From: Firmicutes bacterium CAG:555
GTDB taxonomy: Bacteria > Bacillota > Clostridia > Oscillospirales > Oscillospiraceae
Reading direction: 5' to 3'
Assembly (NCBI GenBank): GCA_000431075.1
Contig: HF986900.1
Coordinates: forward strand, 69,531 to 116,225
Length of the DNA stretch: 46,695 nt
Position numbers and translations under genes: made by a program. Of this stretch, positions 9,010-16,163 are shown piece after piece. Below the pieces are notes generated by a model. It was given only the letters and a program-made list of their open reading frames with translations. It was not told where the DNA came from and did no database searches. The first letter of the stretch is position 1. The number at the start of each line of letters is the position of its first letter.

Positions 9010-10710
9010 ATGGAAAAAAGTACTGATAAATATATAGGTAAGATACTCGATGACAGATATGAGATACTTGAGCTCATTGGGACGGGCGGCATGGCAAATG
9101 TCTATAAGGCGCTGTGTCACAGGCTAAACCGTTACGATGCGGTCAAGATAATGCGTGACGATACTGCGGCGGACGAGTGCTTCAGAAGGCGCTTTAGGAC
9201 CGAGTCGCAGGCAGTCGCAATGCTGTCGCATCCGAACATCGTTTCGGTGTATGATGTGAGCCACAACGAGAATATTGAATACATCGTCATGGAACTTGTT
9301 GACGGCATCACCTTGAAGCAATACATGAAAGAGCACGGTGCTCTGCCCACCGATGAAGTGCTCAATTTCAGTATTCAGATCGCACGGGCACTTGCTCATG
9401 CGCACAGTAAGGGCATTATCCACCGTGATATCAAGCCGCAGAATGTAATGCTTTTAAAAGACGGCATGATAAAGGTTGCCGACTTCGGCATTGCGGCATT
9501 GCAAAATGATATCGAGGAATCGACCAACGAGACCGTCGGCTCTGTGCATTATATTGCGCCCGAACAGGCGAGGGGCGCTGCTGCCGACGCAAGAAGTGAT
9601 ATATATTCGCTCGGCATAGTCATGTATGAGATGATGACCGGCAGGCTCCCTTATGAAGGTAAGTCAGATATTGAAGTCGCAGTCAAGCACATGAACACCG
9701 AGGCTGTGCCCCCACGCTCCATCGTTCCAGAAATTCCCGAGGAGCTTGAGCGCATTTGCCTCAAAGCCATGGCAACGGATATAAACGACCGTTACCAGTC
9801 GGCCGGTGAGCTGCTCGGTGAGCTTGAAAAGTTCAGAAAGCATCTTGCCGAGGCAAAGCTTGATGTCTCGTCTCAAGGCATTGACATGGAAAACATCGAG
9901 GTCGAGGAGACAGGCAACCGCAGGAAGAAATCCAAGAAAAAAAGAAAATTTGCTCTTGGCTCGGGCGTGATTGCCGTATTGATACTCATTATCCTTGTTC
10001 TTGTGTTCGTTAACGGATATTTTATCAAGGATCTGTTCTCAACGCCCGACAAGGTAGAGGTGCCGAATTTTGTCGGCCGGGTTTGCGACGATGTGACCAA
10101 TGATGCCGATTATCAGAGTAAGTTCAAGTTCACCGTTACCTTCAAGGCCGACCCCGATCACGACTCCGGCATAATCATTGAGCAGACCCCGAGTGAGGGC
10201 GAGAGCAAGGTCATAAAGAATAAGGACGACAAGATAGATGTTGAACTTGTAGTCTCCTCAGACGTTATCCCTGATGAAGCGAACGGCGAGAAGATCGTTC
10301 CCGATATCGTCAACAAAGAGCTTAACGAGGCTATACAACTCGTCAAAAAGGCAGGTTTCAAATATGAGGTCAACGAAGCACCGTCGCCGAGTATCACGAA
10401 GGACTATGTTATCTATTCAAGTCCGGCGGCCGGCGAATCTGCCGATGAGGGTTCGGTCGTGACTATAACTGTCAGCACCGGCCCCGAGAAGGAGCTTACG
10501 TTCGTTCCGAATCTAGTCGGCTTGTCAAAAAGCGCTGCTATCGATAAGATAGAAAGCAGCAAGCTCAGTGTTGGCTCAATTGAGACAGTCGACAGCGAAT
10601 ATGAGGCAGGGACCGTCATCTGGCAGAGCCTTGAGGCCGGCAAAAGTGTCACCGCACGCACGAAGATTAGCATTCAGATATCCTCCGGCAAGACCGGTGG
10701 TGAGGCATAA
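9010..10710 (+). CDS. pknB: membrane Ser/Thr protein kinase with PASTA domains (PrkC/PknB type)
   Basis: The cytosolic kinase domain (about 17-280) has the glycine loop GTGGMANVY, Lys46 in AVKIM, catalytic HRDIKPQN (Asp140, Asn145), DFG at 158-160 and APE. A basic juxtamembrane stretch and one membrane segment (about 314-338) follow. Three extracellular PASTA repeats (about 349-425, 430-500 and 505-565) are expected to sense muropeptides. In Bacillus, PrkC signals growth and spore germination. The ATG at 9010 gives the standard N-terminus; the SD is weak (TAGGTG). It is followed within 3 bp by rsgA. Confidence 0.95.
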   Translation: MEKSTDKYIGKILDDRYEILELIGTGGMANVYKALCHRLNRYDAVKIMRDDTAADECFRRRFRTESQAVAMLSHPNIVSVYDVSHNENIEYIVMELVDGITLKQYMKEHGALPTDEVLNFSIQIARALAHAHSKGIIHRDIKPQNVMLLKDGMIKVADFGIAALQNDIEESTNETVGSVHYIAPEQARGAAADARSDIYSLGIVMYEMMTGRLPYEGKSDIEVAVKHMNTEAVPPRSIVPEIPEELERICLKAMATDINDRYQSAGELLGELEKFRKHLAEAKLDVSSQGIDMENIEVEETGNRRKKSKKKRKFALGSGVIAVLILIILVLVFVNGYFIKDLFSTPDKVEVPNFVGRVCDDVTNDADYQSKFKFTVTFKADPDHDSGIIIEQTPSEGESKVIKNKDDKIDVELVVSSDVIPDEANGEKIVPDIVNKELNEAIQLVKKAGFKYEVNEAPSPSITKDYVIYSSPAAGESADEGSVVTITVSTGPEKELTFVPNLVGLSKSAAIDKIESSKLSVGSIETVDSEYEAGTVIWQSLEAGKSVTARTKISIQISSGKTGGEA

Positions 10711-10713
10711 TTC

Positions 10714-11592
10714 ATGGAGGGAACGATTGTCAAGGCTTTAAGCGGCTTTTATTATGTAAGCTGCGATGAGCAGGTTTACGAATGTAAGGCAAGGGGCAAA
10801 TTTAGGCTCGATGGCACTTCACCACTTGTCGGCGATAAGGTCAGCTTTGCGATAGATCAAACCGGAAAAGGCTTTATAGAAAAAGTTTTTGATCGAAAAA
10901 ACAGCTTTATAAGACCAGCCGTCGCAAATATTGATGCTTTGGTCTTTGTTGCCGCCAACACGAACCCCGTCACTGACCCATTTCTTATCGACCGTGTATC
11001 GGTCATTGCCGAAGAAGCGGGCTGTGAGCTCCTCGTCTGCATCAATAAGGTCGACATTGACCCTGCCGATGGGCTCTATACTATATACACGGGCTCGGGC
11101 TTTACTACACTGCGCACCAGCGCCGCAACAGGGCTGGGCATTGCCAAACTCAAAGCTGCGCTCAAGGGCAAGATAAGCGCCTTTACCGGTAATTCCGGCG
11201 TTGGCAAATCAAGCATATTAAACTCGATAGTTCCCGAGTTTAATATTGAGGTAGACGCCGTTAGCAGCAAGCTTGGTCGTGGCAAGCACACGACCCGTCA
11301 TGTTGAGCTATACGATATTGGCGACGATACCTTTATTGCCGACACCCCGGGCTTTGCCTCATTTGATATCGAGATGATGCAAACCATCGATAAGCATGAG
11401 CTTCAGTACGATTTCAGAGAATTCAAAAAATATATCGGCAACTGCCGTTTTAATGACTGTGCCCATATGAAAGAACCCGGATGCGCCGTGACCGATGCTC
11501 TGCGGAGAGGCGAGATTATGCCAAGCAGATATCAGTCATACAAGCGCCTGTACGAGCTTAGCGCTCAGAGCAATTTCTGGGAAGCTAAATAA
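10714..11592 (+). CDS. rsgA: ribosome small-subunit-dependent GTPase A (RsgA/YloQ)
   Basis: A circularly permuted GTPase that checks 30S subunit maturation. An N-terminal OB fold is followed by G4 NKVD (111-114), then G1 GNSGVGKSS (159-167), then G3 DTPG (210-213). A zinc knuckle uses Cys244, Cys249, His251 and Cys257. The order G4-G1-G3 is the permutation expected for the family. It ends the plus-strand housekeeping run. Its stop is only 2 bp from a sigma-E-like -35 and 7 bp from a strong hairpin. Confidence 0.96.
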   Translation: MEGTIVKALSGFYYVSCDEQVYECKARGKFRLDGTSPLVGDKVSFAIDQTGKGFIEKVFDRKNSFIRPAVANIDALVFVAANTNPVTDPFLIDRVSVIAEEAGCELLVCINKVDIDPADGLYTIYTGSGFTTLRTSAATGLGIAKLKAALKGKISAFTGNSGVGKSSILNSIVPEFNIEVDAVSSKLGRGKHTTRHVELYDIGDDTFIADTPGFASFDIEMMQTIDKHELQYDFREFKKYIGNCRFNDCAHMKEPGCAVTDALRRGEIMPSRYQSYKRLYELSAQSNFWEAK

Positions 11593-11594
11593 TT

Positions 11595-11623
11595 TAATAA
11601 AAAAACCGCCTTCCGCATAGAGT
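11595..11623 (+). promoter_or_regulatory. candidate sigma-E-type promoter inside the post-rsgA hairpin
   Basis: TAATAAA (11595-11601), a 14-bp spacer and CATAGAGT (11616-11623). Against the B. subtilis sigma-E consensus as I remember it (KMATATT, 14 bp, CATACAMT) this scores 11 of 15. The spacer is the 5' arm of the terminator hairpin, so a transcript started here (near 11630) would lack that arm. Inferred; no start site is known. Confidence 0.45.
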
Positions 11624-11654
11624 TTAGTAACGCTGTGCAGGGAGGCGGTTTTTT
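11600..11654 (+). terminator. rsgA terminator whose 3' arm holds the next gene's SD
   Basis: A run of As plus CCGCCTTCC (to 11614) pairs with GGGAGGCGG (11640-11648) plus six Ts. The stem continues as 11615-11620 with 11633-11638 past one bulged A, closing on a 12-base loop. The 3' arm contains GGAGG, the SD of the TTG at 11653, and that start codon overlaps the U-tract. The element can therefore act as a terminator for rsgA and as a mask over the next ribosome-binding site. Confidence 0.8.
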
Positions 11655-11805
11655 GCATAAAGGTGGACATTCGATCATTGCCATGATCGCAATACTGCTC
11701 GGAATAGTCATAATCTTATCCCTCGTTTTGCCGTCTCAATTTTGGTGGTTTGCCTTGGCGGCCGGCCTTATCTCGTTTGGAATATGGCTCAACAGGTGCA
11801 GATAA
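11653..11805 (+). CDS. small two-helix membrane protein, 50 residues (hypothetical)
   Basis: A TTG start with GGAGG 6-7 bp upstream opens a 50-codon frame. It encodes a short basic N-terminus (MHKGGH), a first hydrophobic helix (about 8-27), a PSQFWWF turn and a second helix (about 32-45) ending WLNRCR. I do not recognise a named family. Small helical-hairpin proteins with such tails do occur in Clostridia. Support for coding is the SD, the clean two-helix pattern, and its place between a sigma-E-like promoter and a second one serving the SPOCS gene 60 bp downstream. The inferred context is a sporulation membrane peptide. The start codon is inside the rsgA terminator, which is unusual. Confidence 0.6.
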   Translation: MHKGGHSIIAMIAILLGIVIILSLVLPSQFWWFALAAGLISFGIWLNRCR

Positions 11806-11807
11806 GC

Positions 11808-11836
11808 GAATATTGCAAAACTTGGCCACATATGAT
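11808..11836 (+). promoter_or_regulatory. candidate sigma-E-type promoter of the SPOCS/LysM gene
   Basis: GAATATT (11808-11814), exactly 14 bp, then CATATGAT (11829-11836). The -35 matches the remembered sigma-E consensus at 7 of 7 and the -10 at 6 of 8. It starts 2 bp after the upstream stop and would give a short leader before the SD AAGGGAG at about 11853. Confidence 0.55.
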
Positions 11837-11865
11837 GTACAAATACAATAGCAAGGGAGACGCTT

Positions 11866-13353
11866 ATGGATATTTCACTTGAACGAAGGTTTTTAAGCAG
11901 CTTTAAGCTGATAGGCAGCGGCAAAAAGGTTTGCGATATCAGCTCCGATATCGTTGTTCCCGACACAAAAGAGGACATCCTCCGAGTTATAATGACAAAT
12001 GCAGAGTATTCAATACGCTCAAAGGATGTCGAGTCCGGCAGGGCAGTGATGCACGGCGAGCTCAAGGTGACAGTTGTATATGTTCCCGAATCGGGAGACG
12101 GTCTCTGCACACTAAGCACGGACATTCCGTTTGAGTGCGAGTTTGAGGTCAGCTCTGCAGACAGCGGCTGTGCAGTTGTTGCAGAGCTTGATGTGATATC
12201 GGTCGATACACGGATACTCAACCCGAGAAAAGTCATGATCAACGCCCAGGTCGGCGTAAGTCAAAAATGCTACTGCAATTGTGATTTCAGCTGGTACACC
12301 GCACCGGCGGAAGCGCCAAAGAACACATTTTTAAGGAATAGCAGCGCCGATATAAGGCTCATAAATCTCGTTTCCGAAAAGACTTTTTCACTCGAAAATA
12401 GCTTTGTACCGCAAGGCATCGATAATGATGCACAGCTCGTTACAGCGTCAGTTTATTTCTGCGCCGACTCCGCCGAGGCTGTCGGCTCAAAGCTAATAGT
12501 CAAGGGTCACGCCGATATAAAGGCGGTGTTTTGCAGCAGAGCAAATATTCAGATTGCAGAGACAACGCAGAGTTTTTCGCAGATATTCGAGCTTCCAGAG
12601 CGGGATATTATGCCCGACTACACAGTCGACATTTTGCCGACCGGTGATTTCTTCGAGCTAAAAGACGGCAATGTATCGTTCGAGATACATGCCGTTATGC
12701 AGATAGTTTGCACCGAAACGAAAGCAATCGAGTTCGTCGAAGATGCATATGTCTGCGGCGCTGAAACTGCACTCGACGAGGAGGACAGAACTGTTTGCAT
12801 AAGCGAAAGGACGCTTTGTCAAACCGAAACTGCCCAGTTCACACAGTCTGCCGACTTTGATATAGAAAAGGTGCTCTACTTGTCCGGCATCGTCGGAACT
12901 CCTAAGGTATCAGACGGCGAGCTCACCGTACCGCTGACAGTCGAGGGTGTCTGCACATCGGTCGATGAACAGATTCGCTCAGTCAAGCTCCACGGAAGCG
13001 CAAAGTTTGAGCTTGAGATCGAGGAAAACGAGACTATAGACAGCACCTCGGCTTGCATCTCATCCCTCAAATCAAGCATAAACGGCAAAGACTTGACCGT
13101 CACTGCAGCTGTTGCGGCGCAGGTGCAGCTAAAGCAAACTCGCACACTGGAAATCGTAAGCTCTATGACAGTAACCGAGCCGAAAGAAAGCATCCCAACC
13201 GCGTCCGTTTACATGTGCATGGCGCAGACAAACGATCTTTGGAATATAGCAAAGCATTATAGCTCAGACATAGAAATGATCATCGCACTGAACGAATTAG
13301 ACGAAGACACCGATATAGTCGGCAGACTTCTTATAATTCCGAGAATTAAATGA
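11866..13353 (+). CDS. SPOCS (DUF3794) domain protein with C-terminal LysM
   Basis: A 495-residue protein without signal peptide or membrane segment. The opening segment with VCDISSDIVVPDTKEDIL is the DUF3794/SPOCS signature and is followed by further beta-rich SPOCS-like segments. The last 50 or so residues (MAQTNDLWNIAKHYS to GRLLIIPRI) form a LysM fold that binds peptidoglycan or spore cortex. Such proteins are spore-coat or cortex-interface proteins of Clostridia, made in the mother cell. A good sigma-E-like promoter directly upstream fits that. The exact role is not known to me. The SD AAGGGAG supports the ATG. Confidence 0.85.
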   Translation: MDISLERRFLSSFKLIGSGKKVCDISSDIVVPDTKEDILRVIMTNAEYSIRSKDVESGRAVMHGELKVTVVYVPESGDGLCTLSTDIPFECEFEVSSADSGCAVVAELDVISVDTRILNPRKVMINAQVGVSQKCYCNCDFSWYTAPAEAPKNTFLRNSSADIRLINLVSEKTFSLENSFVPQGIDNDAQLVTASVYFCADSAEAVGSKLIVKGHADIKAVFCSRANIQIAETTQSFSQIFELPERDIMPDYTVDILPTGDFFELKDGNVSFEIHAVMQIVCTETKAIEFVEDAYVCGAETALDEEDRTVCISERTLCQTETAQFTQSADFDIEKVLYLSGIVGTPKVSDGELTVPLTVEGVCTSVDEQIRSVKLHGSAKFELEIEENETIDSTSACISSLKSSINGKDLTVTAAVAAQVQLKQTRTLEIVSSMTVTEPKESIPTASVYMCMAQTNDLWNIAKHYSSDIEMIIALNELDEDTDIVGRLLIIPRIK

Positions 13354-13360
13354 TATGAAA

Positions 13361-13391
13361 AAGCTCCGCAATGCAGTGCATTGCGGAGCTT
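13361..13391. terminator. bidirectional terminator between convergent genes
   Basis: AAGCTCCGCAATGC (13361-13374) pairs perfectly with GCATTGCGGAGCTT over 14 bp with a 3-base loop. It lies between the SPOCS gene (plus) and the DUF3048 gene (minus). A-rich sequence flanks the left side, giving a U-tract for minus-strand RNA; on the plus strand the T-tail is short. Confidence 0.8.
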
Positions 13392-13405
13392 GATCTATAT
13401 TGGGT

Positions 13406-14458
13406 TTACCAAGTAACGCTGCCGGTGCTGTCCAGCGGAGCGATGCTTATAAAGGTCTTGCCGACGCCGAGGGCGAGGGGAGTTCCGTCGGAGAGGGTGT
13501 AGTGGAAGTTGTCGTTGCGGTCTGCACGCTCCCACTTGATCTCGACATACTTGCCGCCGTTGCAGAAATAACCCGTGCCGGAACCAACAAGGTTCATTTC
13601 ACGATGTCCCTTCCTATCGACAACGCTATTGCCGACATTAAGGATAATAACATTTGCAAAGTCAATGTGCTTATCGTTGCCGTCCGTGTACTCGGTACCG
13701 CTGATAAATGCATTGTAGCAATTACGGTCAGCAACATACTTGAGGGTGGTTGCTGTGCTGCTGAGGTACTTGATGGTGAATTCCTTGGACTCCTTATCGC
13801 ACTGAGAAGCTGCATCGGGGCTGAAGATGAGACCATACTTGGTGTCGAAGCTGTCAGAGTGCTCGAGGTCGAACTTCTTTGCAGCGTACTCTGCGATCTT
13901 GTCGCCCTTAGCATAGAGGGTATGCTCGTAGCTTACACGGCCGACTCTGTCCTTATCACGAACCCATGCGCTGCCGCCTTCGCCGAAGGTCGCATCAATA
14001 TCGCTGACACCGTACTGCTTGATATCGGCTCTCGCCTGGTCGCTGTGGCCACAATGCACATAAATTGCGTCATATGCCTGAACGAGGCTGACATAGTAGG
14101 GACGGGCGCTGCGGATATAACCGACATCCGTCTTACTTATATCGGTGAACACGGCCATCATACGGGTAATATCCCCTTCAACAAGCGCCTCATAAACAAT
14201 GCTTGCGTTGGCAAGACCCTTGCAGGGACGGGCGCTGGGGTGATTGTTTATCATAACACAGTAAGGACGGGCAGAACTTGTATCCGTCTCAACGGTTTCA
14301 CCAGTAAGCGGATTGATAGGACCGGTGACGACCTCATTTACGGCAAGTCCGTCAGTGTCCACATTGGGAGCCTTGCCGGTATCTTCCGTCTTGCTGCAGC
14401 CGGTAAAGAGCACGCATACACAGCATGCAGACAGAAGAAGTGAGAGTAATCGTTTCAA
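13406..14458 (-). CDS. DUF3048 domain lipoprotein (YerB-like)
   Basis: A 350-residue secreted lipoprotein. The signal peptide carries the lipobox LFTGC with lipidated Cys21. The mature part contains INPLTGE, ARPYCVMINNHPSARPCKGL and a VGYIRSARPYYV core, as in the DUF3048 (YerB) family. Bacillus YerB is an uncharacterised lipoprotein; some relatives are reported near cell-wall genes. It is monocistronic, with its own strong sigma-A promoter and a terminator shared with the SPOCS gene. The molecular function is unknown. GAGGTG about 9 bp upstream is the SD. Confidence 0.88.
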   Translation of the reverse strand: MKRLLSLLLSACCVCVLFTGCSKTEDTGKAPNVDTDGLAVNEVVTGPINPLTGETVETDTSSARPYCVMINNHPSARPCKGLANASIVYEALVEGDITRMMAVFTDISKTDVGYIRSARPYYVSLVQAYDAIYVHCGHSDQARADIKQYGVSDIDATFGEGGSAWVRDKDRVGRVSYEHTLYAKGDKIAEYAAKKFDLEHSDSFDTKYGLIFSPDAASQCDKESKEFTIKYLSSTATTLKYVADRNCYNAFISGTEYTDGNDKHIDFANVIILNVGNSVVDRKGHREMNLVGSGTGYFCNGGKYVEIKWERADRNDNFHYTLSDGTPLALGVGKTFISIAPLDSTGSVTW

Positions 14459-14496
14459 ATCGAAACACCTCGCATTCAGTAGAATTTTGCTATATA

Positions 14497-14525
14497 ATAA
14501 TACTACGATATAAGCCTGTTGTCAA
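14497..14525 (-). promoter_or_regulatory. sigma-A promoter of the DUF3048 gene
   Basis: Read on the minus strand: TTGACA (14525-14520), 17 bp, TATTAT (14502-14497). The -35 is perfect and the -10 matches 5 of 6. Its -35 is shared with the divergent ywlG promoter. Confidence 0.8.
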
Positions 14526-14547
14526 ATATTCAAATGTATGTTAATAT
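14519..14547 (+). promoter_or_regulatory. sigma-A promoter of ywlG
   Basis: TTGTCA (14519-14524), 17 bp, TAATAT (14542-14547). The TTGTCAA core is also the -35 of the opposing promoter, so two polymerases could not occupy both at once. Confidence 0.65.
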
Positions 14548-14565
14548 AGCATCGGAGATGATAAT

Positions 14566-15102
14566 ATGAATGTTTATTTAGATACAAAAAACGCTATAAC
14601 CGAGCTTGTTGAAAAGTCGAAACTCAAAGCCGGTGACCTTGTTGTCGTAGGCTGCTCGTCCAGTGAAATACTCGGCGAGCACATCGGCAAGGGGTCTTCG
14701 CCCGAAACCGGCGTTGAGGTCGCAACGACCATTTTGTCCGTCTTAAGTGAAAAGGGTATATTTCTTGCCGCCCAGTGCTGCGAGCACCTTAACCGTGCAC
14801 TTGTCATCGAAAGGGAAGCGGCGGAAAAATTCATGCTAGAAGAGGTCTGCGTTCGGCCGATGCCCAAGGCCGGCGGCTCGTTTGCAACAGCGGTATACGA
14901 TAATATGAAAGACCCGGTTGTTGTCGAGCATGTCAAAGCCAAGGCCGGACTTGATATCGGGTGCACGCTCATCGGCATGCACCTTAAGGATGTTGCCGTC
15001 CCGCTGCGGCTCACAGTCAAAACCATCGGCTGTGCAAGCGTCAATGCAGCATACACGAGGCCCAAGCTCATCGGCGGCGTAAGAGCTCACTATCCCGATT
15101 AA
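14566..15102 (+). CDS. ywlG: TIGR01440/UPF0340 family protein (YwlG)
   Basis: A 178-residue cytosolic protein with VVVGCSSSEILGEHIGKGSS, AAQCCEHLNRALVIER and GCTLIGMHLKDVAVP, the conserved cysteine-containing motifs of UPF0340. Length is normal. The biochemical role of the family is unknown to me; in Bacillus ywlG lies near glyA and upp. Here it stands alone between two minus-strand genes. It starts at an ATG with CGGAGATG as a moderate SD and ends inside a large palindrome. Confidence 0.9.
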   Translation: MNVYLDTKNAITELVEKSKLKAGDLVVVGCSSSEILGEHIGKGSSPETGVEVATTILSVLSEKGIFLAAQCCEHLNRALVIEREAAEKFMLEEVCVRPMPKAGGSFATAVYDNMKDPVVVEHVKAKAGLDIGCTLIGMHLKDVAVPLRLTVKTIGCASVNAAYTRPKLIGGVRAHYPD

Positions 15103-15144
15103 GTAATAAAAAAGGACACAATGTGTCCTTTTTTATTACTTAAT
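15098..15144. terminator. long perfect palindrome: bidirectional ywlG/dapA terminator
   Basis: Bases 15098-15120 pair with 15122-15144 over 23 bp without mismatch. The inner GGACACA/TGTGTCC core is flanked by A6/T6, giving a U-tract in either direction. Both stop codons (ywlG 15100-15102, dapA 15136-15138) lie inside the palindrome. Confidence 0.9.
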
Positions 15145-16029
15145 TTTAATTCCGCAGTCGCTCATTGATTTTAAGAGTTTCTCCTCGTTCGACTGATACA
15201 TAGTGGTCAGCGGTAGACGAAGTTTACCGTTATCAAGGCCCATGTGCTTCATTGCGGTCTTAACCGGAATAGGATTTGTCTCTATAAACAGGTCAGAAAA
15301 CAGGGTTGCGTACTTAAAATAGAGCTTTTGCGCATCATCAAAATTGCCCTCAAGGCACAGCGAGCAAAGCTTTGCGACTGCCCCCGGTACGATGTTTGAT
15401 GCGACAGATATAACGCCGAGTGCGCCCATCGCCATCATCGGAACGGTGTTGTCATCGTTGCCGCTCCAGATATACAGATCGTCACCGCATAAGGCTCGTG
15501 TCATGGCAAATAGACTGAAATCGCCGGACGCTTCCTTGACACCATTTATGTTTGGGTGCTCCGACAGCTTTTTATATGTCTCCGACTTGATGCCGATGCT
15601 CGTTCTGCTTGGGACATTGTATACTATCATCGGTATATCGACTCTATCGGCGACATATGTAAAGTGCTCGACCAGTCCCTTTTGCGTTGTTTTGTTATAG
15701 TACGGCGTGACCATGAGAATGCCGTCAGCGTTACATCTCATAGCACATTGTGCAAAACCCAGTGCCTTTTTAGGGTCGTTGCTGCCGACGCCGGCGATTA
15801 TCTTCATGCGCCCCTCGTTATAACGGCACACGAATTCGATCAATGCCTCGTGCTCGTATCGGGTCATGGTTGCATTTTCGCCGGTCGTTCCGCAGACAAC
15901 TATTGCCGCCGTGCCGTTATCATACTGAAAGTCGACCAGCTCCTTCATTTTCTCAAAGTTTATGCCGTGCTCGTCAAAGGGCGTAACTATTGCTGTACAG
16001 GAGCCCTTGAAAATTGGCGTTTTAACCAT
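15136..16029 (-). CDS. dapA: 4-hydroxy-tetrahydrodipicolinate synthase
   Basis: The 297-residue enzyme condenses pyruvate with aspartate semialdehyde, the first step of the lysine/diaminopimelate branch that also feeds dipicolinate for spores. The Schiff-base Lys165 lies in GVKEASGD. Tyr137 is in YNVP, and the GTTGE loop with Thr48/Thr49 is present. A longer frame to 16071 exists, but TTGGAGG sits correctly for the ATG at 16029, and MVKTPIFKGSCTAIVTPF is the family N-terminus. The gene is monocistronic and converges on ywlG. Confidence 0.96.
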   Translation of the reverse strand: MVKTPIFKGSCTAIVTPFDEHGINFEKMKELVDFQYDNGTAAIVVCGTTGENATMTRYEHEALIEFVCRYNEGRMKIIAGVGSNDPKKALGFAQCAMRCNADGILMVTPYYNKTTQKGLVEHFTYVADRVDIPMIVYNVPSRTSIGIKSETYKKLSEHPNINGVKEASGDFSLFAMTRALCGDDLYIWSGNDDNTVPMMAMGALGVISVASNIVPGAVAKLCSLCLEGNFDDAQKLYFKYATLFSDLFIETNPIPVKTAMKHMGLDNGKLRLPLTTMYQSNEEKLLKSMSDCGIKIK

Positions 16030-16099
16030 AATAATCCTCCAATCACATATCGCTGACAATAATATATTCATTCACATGTCTGCGTATGATATATAATCG

Positions 16100-16128
16100 T
16101 TGAAATTGCTGCGTTTCCGTATTATAAT
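16100..16128 (+). promoter_or_regulatory. sigma-A promoter upstream of spoIID-queA-tgt
   Basis: TTGAAA (16100-16105), 17 bp, TATAAT (16123-16128); 5 of 6 and 6 of 6. The leader to the spoIID ATG is about 30 bases with AAGGAA as SD. No 14-bp-spaced sigma-E element is visible here. Confidence 0.75.
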
Positions 16129-16163
16129 TAAATTCCACGAAATATTGATAAGGAACGGGCAAT

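Noticed and set aside
13400..14443. A 347-codon plus-strand frame antisense to the DUF3048 gene
   Set aside because: The minus-strand frame has a lipobox, family motifs, SD and promoter; the plus frame has none of these.
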